Below are positions 15,868 through 24,600 of a stretch of 25,354 nt of DNA, piece by piece. Location of the stretch: NCBI GenBank assembly GCA_900769765.1, contig CAAGHW010000099.1, positions 1-25,354 on the forward strand, given 5' to 3'. The notes under the pieces were generated by a model. That model saw only the letters and a program-made list of their open reading frames with translations, was not told the origin of the DNA and searched no databases. The position numbers were made by a program, and so were the translations under genes. The stretch's first letter is position 1, and each line of letters opens with the position of its first letter. Source of the stretch: Bacteroidaceae bacterium. GTDB lineage: Bacteria > Bacteroidota > Bacteroidia > Bacteroidales > Bacteroidaceae.

Positions 15868-15995
15868 TTTCTGTCAATTGACAATGTCAGCAGCAACAAG
15901 TCGCAGTTGCGACAAACCTGTAAAAGTTTTTTAAGGGGAAAGAAGGGAGTTTTCTTCGCGTTGTCAAATACGCCAAAACATACAATCTCTATTGC
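15868..15995. other. Gap between tRNA terminator and biosynthetic operon
   Basis: 128 bases without a gene. The only structure seen is a small inverted repeat GTCGCAGTTGCGAC (15899-15912) without a T-tract on either strand. I see no repeat of the tRNA 3' end that would mark an integration site here. Confidence 0.5.
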
Positions 15996-16643
15996 TCAAC
16001 TATTTGCTTTTTCCAAGCGACAATAGGACAATACAAAATCATTCAATGCGTATGTCTTGCATATAGCGGAACTGTCGTCGGGGAAACATATTCGATATTG
16101 TATGTAATCATTCAACAAAAGCCTTTCAGTTACAGCTATACCTGTTACTACAGGAACCTTATCGGGAGCCGCTTTGTATGCAGCTTCCTTTACGGTCCAT
16201 ATCCGCAAAAACTCTTGCGAGCTGTTGTTGTCATCAACAAATCTCTGCATTTCGGTTTCGTTCACGAACGATTTGCCATGTCTTGGGCTTATGTACCTCT
16301 GTTTTTCTACATCTACACCTACAGGCTCCGATGATATTGCGATAACGACAAGATTGCCTGAATGACTTATGCTGATAAATTCATTTGAGCCGGAGAGATA
16401 TGGCTGTCCATTGCTGTGATAGCACAATTCGGATTCTCCATAAGGGGTAGACTTCAGCAACGCTCTTGTTGCAATCTTCTCGACCTTTCTTTTGTGTGAT
16501 GTTATATCTTTACTTATCCTGTCCAAGACCTCTTGTCCGCAATCAATCAACCCGCACAATTCATCCAAGGTCTCTTCTACCTGCCACAGATAGATATGGA
16601 CATCATTGCCTGTTTTTACAAAATCATTATAAATTCGGGGCAT
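15996..16643 (-). CDS. 4'-phosphopantetheinyl transferase (Sfp type)
   Basis: 215 residues from the ATG at 16643 (MPRIYNDFVKTGNDVHIYLW). A longer frame starting at 16895 overlaps the upstream secreted-protein gene and is not supported. Sfp/AcpT-type PPTase motifs are clear: ISISHSGNLVVIAIS (90-104), GVDVEK with metal-binding Asp111 and Glu113, and WTVKEAAYK (149-157) with Glu153 and Lys157. The enzyme moves the 4'-phosphopantetheine arm of CoA onto a serine of acyl carrier proteins. Being last in a biosynthetic operon, starting 5 bases after the preceding stop, it presumably activates carrier proteins of that pathway, which lie outside the window. Confidence 0.9.
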   Translation of the reverse strand: MPRIYNDFVKTGNDVHIYLWQVEETLDELCGLIDCGQEVLDRISKDITSHKRKVEKIATRALLKSTPYGESELCYHSNGQPYLSGSNEFISISHSGNLVVIAISSEPVGVDVEKQRYISPRHGKSFVNETEMQRFVDDNNSSQEFLRIWTVKEAAYKAAPDKVPVVTGIAVTERLLLNDYIQYRICFPDDSSAICKTYALNDFVLSYCRLEKANS

Positions 16644-16648
16644 CCTGA

Positions 16649-17218
16649 TTATAATATTATTGTACAGTAGGCTTTCACGGATCTCAAGATTTGATAAATT
16701 GAACCGGCCCAAAAATTTCTTAAGCCGAAGCCACGCGCCTGTCCCACAACATCCTGTTGAGATATAATCTCTCTGGTAGCAATATCGAACTGAACCAGAT
16801 TGTAGTAAGCGCAGGCACCCGGTTTGTCCAGCAACTTTGCTATCAGGACAACGCCAATACCCTCTTCTTGTGGCAAATCGTAGTTTTTTATACAAGCGGC
16901 ATAGTCAATATCGGGAAACTCTTTCTGATAGACCTTGAGATTGGCATAATCGCATGCAGACAGCAGCTTCATCATCGGGTCCAAAGCCAAAATAGAACTA
17001 CGGCCAAGCATCAATGAAAAATCATATTTCTCTGACTCTGTGGCAAGCAATAGATTTATCGACTGAAAAGCTTGTGAGAATTGTTCTACAGATTCTGCGG
17101 CAGCATAAACCTTTGATTGAGTAAAATCCACACCATATACATAGTACTCCTTATTGCTTTGTGCAGACAGAACTGTGATACTGAACACGCAAGCGATAAT
17201 CAATAACAACTTTTTCAT
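16649..17218 (-). CDS. Secreted protein of unknown function in the biosynthetic operon
   Basis: 189 residues from the ATG at 17218 (MKKLLLIIACVFSITVLSAQ), giving a clean type I signal peptide cut before Gln20 or Ser21; an ATG three codons upstream is less good. The mature part is ~170 residues without a membrane segment, so it should be periplasmic. Visible features: YYVYGVDFTQSKVYAAAES after the signal; a hydrophobic middle; EEGIGVVLIAKLLDK; and a C-terminal QARGFGLRNFWAGSIYQIL. I do not recognise a domain of known function, but such proteins occur with aryl-polyene-like clusters of Bacteroidetes as far as I recall. Position between the ligase (11-base gap) and the PPTase (5-base gap) suggests a carrier, chaperone or localisation role for the exported product, which is inference. 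Confidence 0.75.
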   Translation of the reverse strand: MKKLLLIIACVFSITVLSAQSNKEYYVYGVDFTQSKVYAAAESVEQFSQAFQSINLLLATESEKYDFSLMLGRSSILALDPMMKLLSACDYANLKVYQKEFPDIDYAACIKNYDLPQEEGIGVVLIAKLLDKPGACAYYNLVQFDIATREIISQQDVVGQARGFGLRNFWAGSIYQILRSVKAYCTIIL

Positions 17219-17229
17219 ACCTGTCAAAT

Positions 17230-18534
17230 TTAAACATTGTGTCTTAAATCGAAGAATTTCACGACCTTTCTGCTCATTGGCGGCATTTGAAGTCTTGAGA
17301 TAAGCTCGGCAGACTCGAATTTCACATCAGGTGCCACCCTTACCTTTGAACGGAAGATATCTTTAATCTGTTTCACGAATGCTTCGGAATGGTTATCACT
17401 GCCAATGCGTATCTGCAGCTGGTCTGTTCCCAAAGAATTTGTAAAGACCTCAACTATATAGTTCTGAACATCGGGAATATTGTCCAGAATATCGAATAAC
17501 ACGGGCGGATATATTGTTGTACCCTTAAACTTTATCATCTGTCCTTTACGACCGATAACAGAGCTCAAACGCGCGCTGTTTCTACCGCACTTGCATGGCT
17601 CGCTAAAACGGATGCACATATCTCCTGTCTTGAAACGTACCAACGGCATACCTTCTACACCTATTGTTGTTATTGTAACCTCGCCTGTTTCACCGTCCTT
17701 CACAGGGTTGTTGTTCTCATCCAGAAGTTCTACGATTATAAGGTCGGCAGGGATATGTCCTCCATTGTGTGCCTCGCATTCAGTAAATGATGTCTGCATC
17801 TCTGTAGAAGCATATGTCGAGTACAATTCAAGTGTTGGCCACTTCTCGTTTATTCTTTTGCCTAATGTGGTAAGTTCTCCGTTTGGAGTACGCAGAGCCT
17901 CGCCAATGCAGATAGCACGCTTGAGGCATGAGTTGTTATAATCAATTCCATTGTTCTCGGCAGACTCTATCATCTTCATAAGGAACGAAGGAACTACCAT
18001 ACAGGTTGTGGAATTGACACGACTGATTGTATCCCATTGCAATTCGGGGATACCGTTTCCCACTCGCACGACACCGCATCCAAGTTCACGGGCACCCATA
18101 AAATAAGCCAATCCGGCCATAAAACGACGGTCAATGGTTGTCATCAACTGCATCACATCGTTCTTTGTACAACCTGCTATTGTAAAGGAACTTGCCTCAT
18201 TGTATGACAATCGTTGCAAATCATTTTCTGTCAATGCGAAAGTGACAGGATTACCGAGTGTTCCCGAAGTGGTTACATAGTCAATGATGTCGACAGGGTC
18301 GGCACACAGAAAGTCATTATTATAAAGTTGCAGATCCTGCTTGGATGTAGTCGGGAGCGATTGCAGGTCCTCTAATGTGTTGATCTGCGAAATATCGATC
18401 TTGTGCTCTTCAAACATTCTTTTGTAAAAAGCCGAATGTTCTGCGACATAGCGCAATGTCTCTTTCATCCGTTCTTCTTGAAAGGATTTGATGGTCGCAG
18501 GATCCTGGAAATGTAGGTCTCTATTTCTTATCAT
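17230..18534 (-). CDS. PaaK-like adenylate-forming ligase
   Basis: 434 residues, the usual size for phenylacetate-CoA ligase-like enzymes. Motifs: VTTSGTLGNPVTFAL (P-loop, ~87-101), YASTEM (241-246), VRFKTGDM with Asp305 (ribose binding), a CxC zinc-type pair at 314/316 (PCKCGR) and the hinge/C-terminal lysine region GRKGQMIKFKG (328-338). The family activates aryl or aliphatic carboxylates as acyl-AMP and then acyl-CoA or acyl-carrier thioesters. In an aryl-polyene/flexirubin-like cluster it would be expected to load the aromatic starter acid (inference; no ammonia lyase is visible in the window). Its start overlaps the C45 gene by 14 bases, so translation is probably coupled. Confidence 0.88.
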   Translation of the reverse strand: MIRNRDLHFQDPATIKSFQEERMKETLRYVAEHSAFYKRMFEEHKIDISQINTLEDLQSLPTTSKQDLQLYNNDFLCADPVDIIDYVTTSGTLGNPVTFALTENDLQRLSYNEASSFTIAGCTKNDVMQLMTTIDRRFMAGLAYFMGARELGCGVVRVGNGIPELQWDTISRVNSTTCMVVPSFLMKMIESAENNGIDYNNSCLKRAICIGEALRTPNGELTTLGKRINEKWPTLELYSTYASTEMQTSFTECEAHNGGHIPADLIIVELLDENNNPVKDGETGEVTITTIGVEGMPLVRFKTGDMCIRFSEPCKCGRNSARLSSVIGRKGQMIKFKGTTIYPPVLFDILDNIPDVQNYIVEVFTNSLGTDQLQIRIGSDNHSEAFVKQIKDIFRSKVRVAPDVKFESAELISRLQMPPMSRKVVKFFDLRHNV

Positions 18535-20209
18535 ACTGTTTTATTTTGCTAATTATTTCTTCTTTCTCAGCTACTCTTGGGATTTCAAGTGACAAAGCCT
18601 TTTGCCAATATGAAACCGCCTGTTCGTAATTGCCCACAGATTCCTCATAATCGCCTAAAGCATTGTAAACCTGGAAGTAGTGGGGATTATTGGCTATAAA
18701 CTCATTCTTATACTCCGAAGATATGCTTTGTCCGTTATCTATTGCCGACATTATAGTCTTATACTGCTCTCTATAACGGCAAACCCTGATATATTCATCA
18801 TTCAAAGCAAGAGTGTCGGCAGGTATATTGTATTCCGATGACGCATACGACCCGACCTTTGTGGCAGGAGCATCAAAGATGTCATTCAAATCATAACATA
18901 CATACTCACCTAATTGCCACGGAGCCGTAGAAACCCAAAAGCGCAGTTCTGACGGTTCAAATACTACAGAATGGTGGGCGATGAACTGATTGATTGATTT
19001 TTCATTGCTCAAGCCGATATCTGCATTGCCGAGTCCATGTCTGTTACGCAATATACCTACAGCCTCATCCGCACTCAACGGAACTGTTTCGTCCAACAGT
19101 TCATTTATTCTGCGGTGTCTGTACGGGCTATCGGTTGTTGAAATATTTTCTACATTATATTCATCATTGGCAAAAAGCGGTGACTGGTAATGGTTTGTAC
19201 AGACTATCCTTGAGTCATCACTTTTGTATAGTGCAATCTTGGCAGGTGTCTTCTCTATAATAGCTGCATATCCATCGTTTGCAGAGCCTATCAACAGGGA
19301 TTCAGAGACAAAGGTCTCAAATTCCTGTGCTATTGCATAGGCCTCTTCTATATTAGAGGCATATTGCAAAATATGTCGTGCCAACAAGGATATGGGCATA
19401 GCCGATGATGTAGGTATTTTACCCTTTGCCGCATTGATGGTGACGGTAAGACCTTTTTCGTTCATACCCGACAATACTCCCATCATTCCCGGCCACGATA
19501 TTGAAGCGAACTTATAGCCGTTTTCGGGTTCCACAAAAAGCAGCATCTTGTTCTTCGCGAAATCATCACCTACATAGAAGTCGAAATTTCGTCCAATGAT
19601 AAGATTATTGCTTTCGCTCTGATTTGCCCAACAGGCGAACGATGAACAACCTACAAGCATATACTCCTGCATGGCATGACCAATGTCGTGGGCTGCGTGG
19701 TAATTCAACTGTCGAGCATAGGGCGGACCGTAAGAATTGTATTCATTGGTGCAGGAGAGGGATATCGCATATATCTCCTCGCGATATTCTTCCGGAATAT
19801 ATCGGGCCATATTCCTGTTGAAAATTATGATGAACTTGTGCAGAAAGTCTACCCAGAGATCTGACGGAATCATCACGTGAATCTGGTTTACGAAGACATC
19901 CTCTTGAGTCTTCAACAAATCATCACAAAGAACACCATACTCTGCACCCCTATCAATTGAATTGCCCGAAATATGAGCCTCCCACAAGCCATACTTATTC
20001 AGCAACAGGCTGGAGTTGTCGCAAACGCGCAATGAGTCACTATTGATTGACAATTCATATTTGTCCAAATCGACTTTCACATCCGGCTGAAGAAAATCTG
20101 CAGTCAGAAGCAGATATGTTCCTATAGCAAACAACACTACAGTCAAAGCCAACGGTATTCCGAAGATTACACTGCTGACGGCAATTATAATTTTCTTGAC
20201 TTTATGCAT
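18521..20209 (-). CDS. Membrane-anchored C45-family (AAT-like) autoproteolytic acyltransferase/hydrolase with TPR
   Basis: 562 residues from the ATG at 20209 (MHKVKKIIIAVSSVIFGIPL); the more upstream ATG at 20239 would bury the anchor behind a basic stretch inside the preceding gene. One N-terminal transmembrane helix (~7-37), then ~150 residues before the Ntn-hydrolase core. VGCSSFACWANQ has Gly187-Cys188 where acyl-CoA:6-aminopenicillanate acyltransferases cleave themselves and expose the nucleophilic cysteine; LIIGRNFDF and SGMNEKGLTVTINAA are also family-typical. The C-terminus (~510-545) holds a TPR-like repeat (YFQVYNALGDYEESVGNYEQ then AVSYWQKAL). The anchor orientation places the catalytic part in the periplasm, so it may amidate, hydrolyse or transfer acyl groups on exported product. 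Overlaps the flavoprotein gene by 8 bases and the ligase gene by 14. Confidence 0.85.
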   Translation of the reverse strand: MHKVKKIIIAVSSVIFGIPLALTVVLFAIGTYLLLTADFLQPDVKVDLDKYELSINSDSLRVCDNSSLLLNKYGLWEAHISGNSIDRGAEYGVLCDDLLKTQEDVFVNQIHVMIPSDLWVDFLHKFIIIFNRNMARYIPEEYREEIYAISLSCTNEYNSYGPPYARQLNYHAAHDIGHAMQEYMLVGCSSFACWANQSESNNLIIGRNFDFYVGDDFAKNKMLLFVEPENGYKFASISWPGMMGVLSGMNEKGLTVTINAAKGKIPTSSAMPISLLARHILQYASNIEEAYAIAQEFETFVSESLLIGSANDGYAAIIEKTPAKIALYKSDDSRIVCTNHYQSPLFANDEYNVENISTTDSPYRHRRINELLDETVPLSADEAVGILRNRHGLGNADIGLSNEKSINQFIAHHSVVFEPSELRFWVSTAPWQLGEYVCYDLNDIFDAPATKVGSYASSEYNIPADTLALNDEYIRVCRYREQYKTIMSAIDNGQSISSEYKNEFIANNPHYFQVYNALGDYEESVGNYEQAVSYWQKALSLEIPRVAEKEEIISKIKQYDKK

Positions 20210-21695
20210 TTCCAATCTTTTTTGACAAATATTCCACACCCAATATCTCTGAGCTTGTCACTGCCGATGATATTACAGTTCCAAGACAACCATGTATGTT
20301 GATGTTCTGTCCTGTAAGCAACAGATTACCTATTCTTGTTCTTGCAGGCATCAATGTAACCATCGGGTTACGGCAATCCTTGACGATGCCGTATGCACTA
20401 CCTTCAGGTGTTGCCGTATAATCCCTGTAAGTCAATGGAGAGGCGGTGTACACCTTCTCGATATTCTGTCGTAAGGTAGGATAATATTCACATACAAAGT
20501 CTATGACGGCTTCGCTGTACATAGCCTTGAAATCCTTGTAATCTTCGCCTCTGCGACCAACTGAACTCTGTTGCCATTTCTCGCAGATGGAGAACGGCAT
20601 AGGTGTCAGCAATGTTATGACGTTTGTATATTCACTGTTATGGCCGGGTTGCATACACAACAGTGTCGAGGGGATATTAAATCCCTTGTAATCGCCTGTC
20701 ACAGCCCAGACATCGGGGTTGTTGAACAAATAGTGGTTCTGGGGCACATATTTTATGCTGTTTGGCTTAATGAGCAGATATGTGGTAAACAGACCATATG
20801 TATTCGGCAACGAATTGATTCTTGTAAAAAAGGCTTTCTTGTAAACAGTATTGTTCTCGAGCAACGAGAATGTCACTGAAGGATGGAGCGAAGATATCAC
20901 CCATTTTGCCGACAGTTTCTCGCCCGTAGTGAGTTCCACATAATCCACACTATCTCCATCAAGTGCTATTTTTGAGACCTTTGATTTCAGCAGCACATCT
21001 CCGCCGTTCTGCTCTATACGGGAAACCATAAGGTCGGCCATTTGTTGCGAACCATCTTCAAAAGCATACGCACCCTCAATGTTCGAATGGGTAATCATAC
21101 CATATTCATAGAGCGATGTCGTGAGCTTGTCGCCGGCAAACAATCCACAATTTCCGGCAAGCACCATGTTCAGCTTTTCGTCATTTATATGTTTTTTGAT
21201 TTCACTATAAGCCGAGATGGACATGTATTCCAAACCGCCATTGGATATTCTTCCCTCCTTGAGAATTGATGGAGAGATAAGACCACCGACCTGTTGCAGG
21301 ACTTTGCTGAAAGACTTAAGGTTCTCTCTTTCGGCAGGGAAATGCGATGCAAGATTATCGACAAAGCGGTCGTAGCCCATAGCATAGCTGTAACTTGTGC
21401 CGTCCATAAAGTGAAAATGGTCGAACCCGTTTTCATCCAGCTTACGTAAACGCAACTCGTCGATAATACCTAAATATTTGAAATATTGATGCATTATCTG
21501 GCCCTCGGAGAAGCTGCCCACATAATGCATTCCTGTATCCAGAGTGCGACCGTTGCGTTGAAACGATTGCAGGCATCCTCCAATTACGCTATGCTGTTCC
21601 AATACACAGACATTCAACCCCTCTTTACTGAGCATAACGCCAGTGGAAAGTCCTCCTAAACCGCCACCGATTATTATAACATCATACTGTTTCAT
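20202..21695 (-). CDS. Phytoene-desaturase-like FAD-dependent oxidoreductase
   Basis: 497 residues from the ATG at 21695, which overlaps the exporter stop as ATGA; an ATG two codons upstream is possible. A dinucleotide-binding motif DVIIIGGGLGGLSTG (5-19) is followed by LEQHSVIGGCLQSF, as in the CrtI/CrtISO amine-oxidase-like group. The FAD-binding C-terminal signature NLLLTGQNINIHGCLGTVIS is present. The family desaturates or isomerises polyenes (phytoene desaturase, carotene isomerase) and related members reduce or saturate lipids. In this operon a role in setting double bonds of a polyene chain is plausible but not shown. No signal peptide, so cytoplasmic or membrane-associated. Confidence 0.9.
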   Translation of the reverse strand: MKQYDVIIIGGGLGGLSTGVMLSKEGLNVCVLEQHSVIGGCLQSFQRNGRTLDTGMHYVGSFSEGQIMHQYFKYLGIIDELRLRKLDENGFDHFHFMDGTSYSYAMGYDRFVDNLASHFPAERENLKSFSKVLQQVGGLISPSILKEGRISNGGLEYMSISAYSEIKKHINDEKLNMVLAGNCGLFAGDKLTTSLYEYGMITHSNIEGAYAFEDGSQQMADLMVSRIEQNGGDVLLKSKVSKIALDGDSVDYVELTTGEKLSAKWVISSLHPSVTFSLLENNTVYKKAFFTRINSLPNTYGLFTTYLLIKPNSIKYVPQNHYLFNNPDVWAVTGDYKGFNIPSTLLCMQPGHNSEYTNVITLLTPMPFSICEKWQQSSVGRRGEDYKDFKAMYSEAVIDFVCEYYPTLRQNIEKVYTASPLTYRDYTATPEGSAYGIVKDCRNPMVTLMPARTRIGNLLLTGQNINIHGCLGTVISSAVTSSEILGVEYLSKKIGNA

Positions 21696-24600
21696 TGGCA
21701 CAATTTCGTTAGAATGTAGAGTGTTTCCGAACTATCCTTGTCACATCTACGGATTTTTATATCCAAGCCATTAGCTACGGCAAACTGCTTCATCCACTCT
21801 TCGCTTACAAATGTCAACTCTGCAGTTGTCTTATTGAACTTGATTATCTGCGTAGACCACTTCTCGGTAGCCTTGATTTTCTCGTGTTTTTCGGTTTGGC
21901 TGGCATCGCCATCTCTCACAATTATCATTCCGCCTTCGTTCAAACTGCAGGCTGCCTTTGACAATATCTTCTTTTGTGCATCTGCATCAACATAGTGCAG
22001 GCTGTCATTGAACAGGATGGCATCGGACGCCGGAATGTCGAAAAGTCTCATATCGGCACACATAAACTTGACATTCGCCTTCTGGCTTAAAAAGGCAGAA
22101 CGGGCAATCTCAATCTTGTCGTTATCATAATCTACGGCAACGATATGCCTGTCAGGAGAGAGGATTCCCAACATGAATGACATCTGACCATATCCGCAGC
22201 CTATATCCGTAACTGTCGCCTTGCGAGGTATCAATCTGTCCCACAAACCGTAGTACCCGTCGATATGGCACTTTATTCGCATGTACCACTCCAATACAGG
22301 ACCTTTATAGATGTAGTTCTTGATTAACGCATCTCTAAAATAGGCATTATGCGTTCTGCCCAATTCGTCATTCATCAGGCGATACTGTTCGACATACCAT
22401 TTGCGGATATTCTTGGTCTGTTCCTGATATGTCTCGCCGAATGAAGTGTCGCCATACGCTATACGTTTCAATGTCCTGGTTGCCACGATACCCGACTTGA
22501 TATAGAAGCCCTGTTTCTTGGCCGAAACCTGCCCTGCACCATAAATAAGCATAGGAAGGATATCAAGTTTGAGCAAATGCGCCAGATAGAAGGCCCCTTT
22601 ATGGAAACGCTGTATAGAACAATCGGCAGAACGTGTGCCCTCGGGGAAAATAACAACAGAATAACCCTCTTGTACACGCTCTTTCAATCGCTGTGCCAGA
22701 GCCTCATACCCGTCAGCTGAATGGTAGAAATCGGCATACTTCACTATCCATCCGAAGAAAGGAGAATTCCACACCCAGCTATTGGTCATCATGATTATTT
22801 TAGGGGTGGTCGATAGCAGCAGCAGAATATCGATGAACGATTGATGATTTGCGATTATCACTGCAGGTTTCTCATAAGTCTCGTTATACGGATTCTGACG
22901 GATGGTCTTCGTGGTAATCATCGTCTTAAGGAAGATTCGGGTAAACCAGTATACCATCTTATGGAATGCAAGTTTCTTCGCCTGTCGTCTGATTGGCAAC
23001 GGCATCAGAACAAGCATATAGAGCTGAGAGAGTATGCATCCCAACAGGAAGTATACAAAACAATAGATAGTATTGAGTATGCTTCCGAATGTATAAGGGA
23101 ATCCACCTTTTTTGGTCTGGGAAGTAACCAGCAACCTGAACAGCATAGGTTGTACGGTATATGAAACAAGAACAACCACGCTCAATCCAAGAACCGATAT
23201 GAGGGCTATGGATTTGAGGGCCGGGTGCTTTGCGAAAATAAGTACACCCATACCGACAATCGCTGTAAAGGCAGAGAAGAAGATTGCAGTTTTATGTGCT
23301 CCAAGAACCTTTTTGCCATTCTTGTATTCCTGAAGCAGTCCGTCCATCATAAATATACTGAAGTCGTCTCCTATACCGAATATGAATGTTGCCAGGATGA
23401 TATTTACGATATTGAACTTGATATCGAAAATAGACATCATGCCAAGTATTATTATCCAGCTGATAGCCATTGGCAGGAATGTCAAGAGAGTAAGTTCGAT
23501 ACGTCCGTATGACAACAGAAGTGCAAAAAAGACAATCAACGACGAAACCAACAGGATGTAGTTGAAGTCCTCGCTTGTGGATTCCACCATTTTTGAAGAG
23601 AAATAGCCTCTGTCGATAACAGCCGTATTCTCCAGTTTGTCCAACTCGTCATACACGGCACTCTTGTGTTCATTATCTATTGAAATACGGCTGAGCAATG
23701 ATATCGATTTATCGGAAACGGTCATCCATTCCGAAATTACAGGAATAGACTCTATTTCCTCTTTTGAGTATGTGCATACTTTATAATCCTTCGCGACGAT
23801 ATCATTGAACTTTGCGAAAGCTCCGCCGTTGAAGCCGACATTGCGGGCTGTTTCATCTATCTGAGAGATAGCCTTGTCCTTTCTTTGCGCCCAGAAATCA
23901 TTCCATCTTTCAATGCGTTGTTTCTGAACTGATTCAGGAATCACAAAGTCTTTAAGAGTCATTGCCTGGCTTACATTGCCATTTGCCATGTGTACGCTCA
24001 GCAACTCTTCGACTCTTTGATATTCATCGGTCAATTCATCAAGGTTTTCGCCGCCTGTGACAATGTATACGCTCTTGCTTTCATCTCCCAATATTTCGCA
24101 AGATTGATTTTCTGCTTCAACAATATGGGCCGGCATATAATTGATATTCAACATATTGTCGTCAAACTCAACCTTGTTATAGAAGAAAAGAGCAATGACA
24201 GAGAGTGCTATTATAGAGAGCACTACCCATCTGTTGCCATCATATCTGTAACCGACAAACTGTTCAATCTTGGTCAAGATATAACCTTTGTTGCTTGTTT
24301 TGAATCCTCTCAGGAACTGAGGCATGAACACAAGACAGAACAATGTTGTTCCAATGAGGGTAAATACAGAGAACAGACCCATATCCTGCAACAAGGCAGA
24401 AGAGGTAAACATGAGTGCCGCAAATGCACCGATAGTGGTAAAACAACCAATGGTCAACGGCATTGTCAGCTCCTCGATAATCTCTTTGGGAGAGGACATG
24501 TTGTTCAAGTGAGAGACGATATGAATAGAATAGCTCAACGATATACCCAGAACAACGGCTCCTGCACCAATTGCAATAGCCGATATCTCTCCTTGTATCA

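Noticed and set aside
15899..15912. Inverted repeat GTCGCAGTTGCGAC as a terminator of the biosynthetic operon
   Set aside because: Loop too tight and no T-tract on either strand; the tRNA terminator nearby is a better bidirectional stop.
15655..16026. 123-residue plus-strand open frame over the tRNA region
   Set aside because: It translates through tRNA-Leu and its terminator; no family resemblance.
16644..16895. N-terminal extension of the PPTase frame
   Set aside because: It overlaps nearly half of the upstream secreted-protein gene in another frame and carries no PPTase sequence; the ATG at 16643 fits the family.
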